DNA of 41,521 bases from Nitriliruptorales bacterium. Its GTDB lineage: Bacteria > Actinomycetota > Nitriliruptoria > Euzebyales > Egibacteraceae. The notes beneath the pieces were generated by a model that saw nothing but the letters and a program-made list of their open reading frames with translations, was not told the DNA's origin and made no database searches. Shown here piece by piece: positions 38,929-41,521 of this stretch. Each line of letters begins with the position of its first letter. Position 1 is the stretch's first letter. The DNA lies in the NCBI GenBank assembly GCA_009379795.1, contig WHTC01000005.1:1-41521 (forward strand). Reading direction: 5' to 3'. The position numbers and the translations under genes were made by a program.

Positions 38929-40650
38929 ATGTGGCTCCCGCGGCTCCTGGCCCTGGCGCTGCTGGTGGGCCTGACCGCTTCCGCCTGCACGCCGCAGAGA
39001 GTCGCAGAGCCGTTGCCGGTCACATCACCGGACCCCAGCCCCTCGGCAACCTCAGGTCCCGCACGCGACACCTTCCGCTACGCCATCCAGGAGCCGGCAT
39101 CGATCCTGCCCGGTGATGTGGCCGACGACGGTGGTCTCGCGGTCGTCGACGCGGTCTTCGACTCTCTGACCACCTGGGATCCGGAGGGCACCCTGATCCC
39201 GGCGGCCGCGGCCAGGTGGGAGTCCAACGACGAGGCCACCGTCTGGACCTTCAACCTCCGGCCGGGCGCGACCTGGCATGGCCCCGAGCGCGATCCGGTG
39301 ACCGCCGCCGACTTCGTCTATGCCTGGAATCGCGCCGTGGCGGACGGCGTCGCGGGCTACCACCTGGAGGACGTCGCCGGGTACGGCGAGGTGCGGGATG
39401 GCAGCGCGAGCAGCCTGAGCGGCGTGCGCGCCCTGGACGAGCGCACGCTGGAGGTGCGGCTGTCCGGGCCGTTCGCGGACTTTCCAGCCGTGGTCGCCCA
39501 CGCGGCCCTGGGCCCGCTGCCCCGAGAGCGCCTCGAAGCCGATCCGGAGGGCTTCGCCCTGGCGCCGATCGGCAACGGGCCCTTCGCCCTGGCCGAGCCC
39601 TGGGCCAAAGAGCAGTTCATCCGCGTAAGCCGTTACGAGCGCTGGCGCAACGGTGAACGGGCCGCCCTGGCCGAGGTCCTGTTCCAGATCCGTGATCCCG
39701 AGACCGCCTATGTCGCCTTCCAGCAGGGGCGGATGGACTTCACCACGCTGCCCCCCGCTGTCCTGGACCAGGCTCGGGAACGCTACGCGGCCTCCGAAGC
39801 GGGCCGGGATTCGCCTGACGCGCCGACCGTGCTCGACGACCGGAGCGCCGAGTTGTACTTCCTCGGTATGGACCTGGAGACGCCGCCATTCGACCGTGTC
39901 GAGGTGCGGCGTGCCCTCAGCCTGGCGATCGACCGTGAGGCCATCGCGCGCGCCGTGCGGAGTGGGAACGCGGATCCCGCCCGCGCGGCGGCGCCGGCGG
40001 CGGTGCCCGACGCCCGCCTTCGGACGTGCAACGCCTGCCGCTACGACCCGGACATCGCACGCCAGATGCTTGCCGAGGCCGACGTCACCGAACTGGAATT
40101 GTGGTTCAACCCGGGCGGCGGTCATGAACAGGTGGCGGAGTTGCTGACCGAGCAACTGGCCGATGTGGGGGTGACCCTGACGGCGCGCAAGACCGAGGAC
40201 GGCGGCGACGGCGCGTTCGCGGCTTACCTGCAGCGCCTTCGTGAGCGAGGTGCGGGGCTGTTCCGCTTCGGCTGGATCCTGGACTATCCGATCCTGGACG
40301 ATGCGCTCCGGCCGCTGCTTTCGGGTTCCCTGGCTGGGGCGGACGGGGCGGCGAACTACGGCCGCTACCGCCAGGAGGACGTGGACGAGCTGCTGGACCG
40401 GGCGCGGGCGGAACTTGACGTGGAGGAGCGGCACCGGCTGTACCTGGAGGCTGAGAGCCTCGCGCTCAACCGGGACCAGGCCCTGATCCCGGTGGTGACC
40501 TTCCGCCACAGTGCGGTGGTCAGCGAGCGCTTCGAGGGCTTCGAGCTGAGCCCGGTCGGGCTGGCGGACCTCTCCCGGGTCCGGCCCCCGCCTAAGCGAC
40601 GATCTGGTGCTCCTCGGCGAAGAGGCAGGCGCTGGGGTGCCCGTGATTGA
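38929..40650 (+). CDS. ABC transporter peptide/oligopeptide substrate-binding lipoprotein (SBP_bac_5 family)
   Basis: Lipobox [55 protein letters not shown] at 38929. Confidence 0.93.
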   Translation: MWLPRLLALALLVGLTASACTPQRVAEPLPVTSPDPSPSATSGPARDTFRYAIQEPASILPGDVADDGGLAVVDAVFDSLTTWDPEGTLIPAAAARWESNDEATVWTFNLRPGATWHGPERDPVTAADFVYAWNRAVADGVAGYHLEDVAGYGEVRDGSASSLSGVRALDERTLEVRLSGPFADFPAVVAHAALGPLPRERLEADPEGFALAPIGNGPFALAEPWAKEQFIRVSRYERWRNGERAALAEVLFQIRDPETAYVAFQQGRMDFTTLPPAVLDQARERYAASEAGRDSPDAPTVLDDRSAELYFLGMDLETPPFDRVEVRRALSLAIDREAIARAVRSGNADPARAAAPAAVPDARLRTCNACRYDPDIARQMLAEADVTELELWFNPGGGHEQVAELLTEQLADVGVTLTARKTEDGGDGAFAAYLQRLRERGAGLFRFGWILDYPILDDALRPLLSGSLAGADGAANYGRYRQEDVDELLDRARAELDVEERHRLYLEAESLALNRDQALIPVVTFRHSAVVSERFEGFELSPVGLADLSRVRPPPKRRSGAPRRRGRRWGARD

Positions 40651-41521
40651 AGCGGTCGATCAGATCGGGCTCCTCCTCGGCACAGCGCTCCTGGGCCTTG
40701 AAGCAGCGGGTGCGGAAGTTGCAGCCGGAAGGCGGGTTCGCCGGGCTGGGAACGTCCCCCTCCAGCACGATCCGCTCCTTGCGGTCGCGCATCGTGGGAT
40801 CCGGGATCGGCACCGCGGACAGCAGCGCCTGGGTGTAGGGGTGCGTGGGATGCTCGTAGATCTCGGTGTGCGTGCCGATCTCCACGACCTTGCCCAGGTA
40901 CATCACCGCGACCCGGTCGGCGATGTGGCGCACCACCGACAGGTCGTGCGCGATGAAGATGTAGGACAGGCCGAGCTCGTCCTGGATCTCCTCGAGCAGG
41001 TTGAGCACCTGCGCCTGCACCGACACGTCCAGCGCGGAGACGGGCTCGTCGCAGATGATCACATCGGGGTTGAGGGCCAGCGCGCGGGCGATGCCGATGC
41101 GCTGCCGCTGGCCGCCCGAGAACTGGTGGGGGTAGCGGTTGACGTAGTCGGGGTTCAGCCCCACGTGCTCGAGCAGTTCCTGCACCTTCCGGCGCCGCTG
41201 GTCCTTGGGCACCACCGTCGAGTGGATGATGAACGGCTCGGCCACGATGTTGCCGACGGTCATGCGCGGGTTGAGTGACGCGTAGGGATCCTGCAGGACG
41301 ATCTGGATCTCCCGGCGCAGGGCACGAAGGCGCTTGGCGGACATCGCGAAGATGCCCTCGCCCTTGTAGTGGGCGCTTCCAGAGGTCGGCTCCTGGAGCC
41401 GCAGCAGCGTCCTGGCGATGGTCGACTTCCCGCACCCTGATTCACCGACCAACCCGAGGGTCTCGCCCTTGCGCAGTTCGAAGCTCACCCCGTCGACGGC
41501 CCGGACCGAGCCGATCTGCCG
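40592..41521 (-). CDS. Oligopeptide ABC transporter ATP-binding protein (OppF-like), 5' end outside the window
   Basis: [90 protein letters not shown]-terminal oligo_HPY region. Frame stays open to the window edge. Confidence 0.95.
   Translation of the reverse strand, partial: RQIGSVRAVDGVSFELRKGETLGLVGESGCGKSTIARTLLRLQEPTSGSAHYKGEGIFAMSAKRLRALRREIQIVLQDPYASLNPRMTVGNIVAEPFIIHSTVVPKDQRRRKVQELLEHVGLNPDYVNRYPHQFSGGQRQRIGIARALALNPDVIICDEPVSALDVSVQAQVLNLLEEIQDELGLSYIFIAHDLSVVRHIADRVAVMYLGKVVEIGTHTEIYEHPTHPYTQALLSAVPIPDPTMRDRKERIVLEGDVPSPANPPSGCNFRTRCFKAQERCAEEEPDLIDRFNHGHPSACLFAEEHQIVA

Overview
High-GC actinobacterial-type chromosomal window. The backbone is the conserved DNA-repair/central-carbon neighbourhood: [probable rpsA 3' end]-coaE ... 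uvrB-(MBL hydrolase)-uvrA-uvrC-rapZ-yvcK-whiA-gap-pgk-tpiA-secG. About 19 kb of accessory genes lie between coaE and uvrB: a 7TM-PAS-GGDEF-EAL protein, moaA, a four-gene minus-strand cluster (cstA / CCG-motif protein / small protein ending in Cys-Cys-stop / ArsA-like ATPase), a complete eight-gene form II molybdenum hydroxylase (cox/xdh-type) operon with maturation genes, and an XRE-type regulator with two tiny ORFs. Smaller insertions are a FAD oxidoreductase and a YPPKQ/DUF5678-like plus retropepsin-like pair between uvrB and uvrA, and a BlaI/M56 sensor pair between tpiA and secG. The strongest leads are the ArsA/CC-stop/CCG/CstA cluster, the protease pair beside uvrA, a GGDEF-EAL protein with a degenerate EAL site, a perfect 18-bp coding repeat at the left edge, and a CACGTGAA-N3-SACCGG repeat cluster downstream of uvrB that looks like a mobile-element end relic. 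All identifications come from reading motifs; no database search was run.
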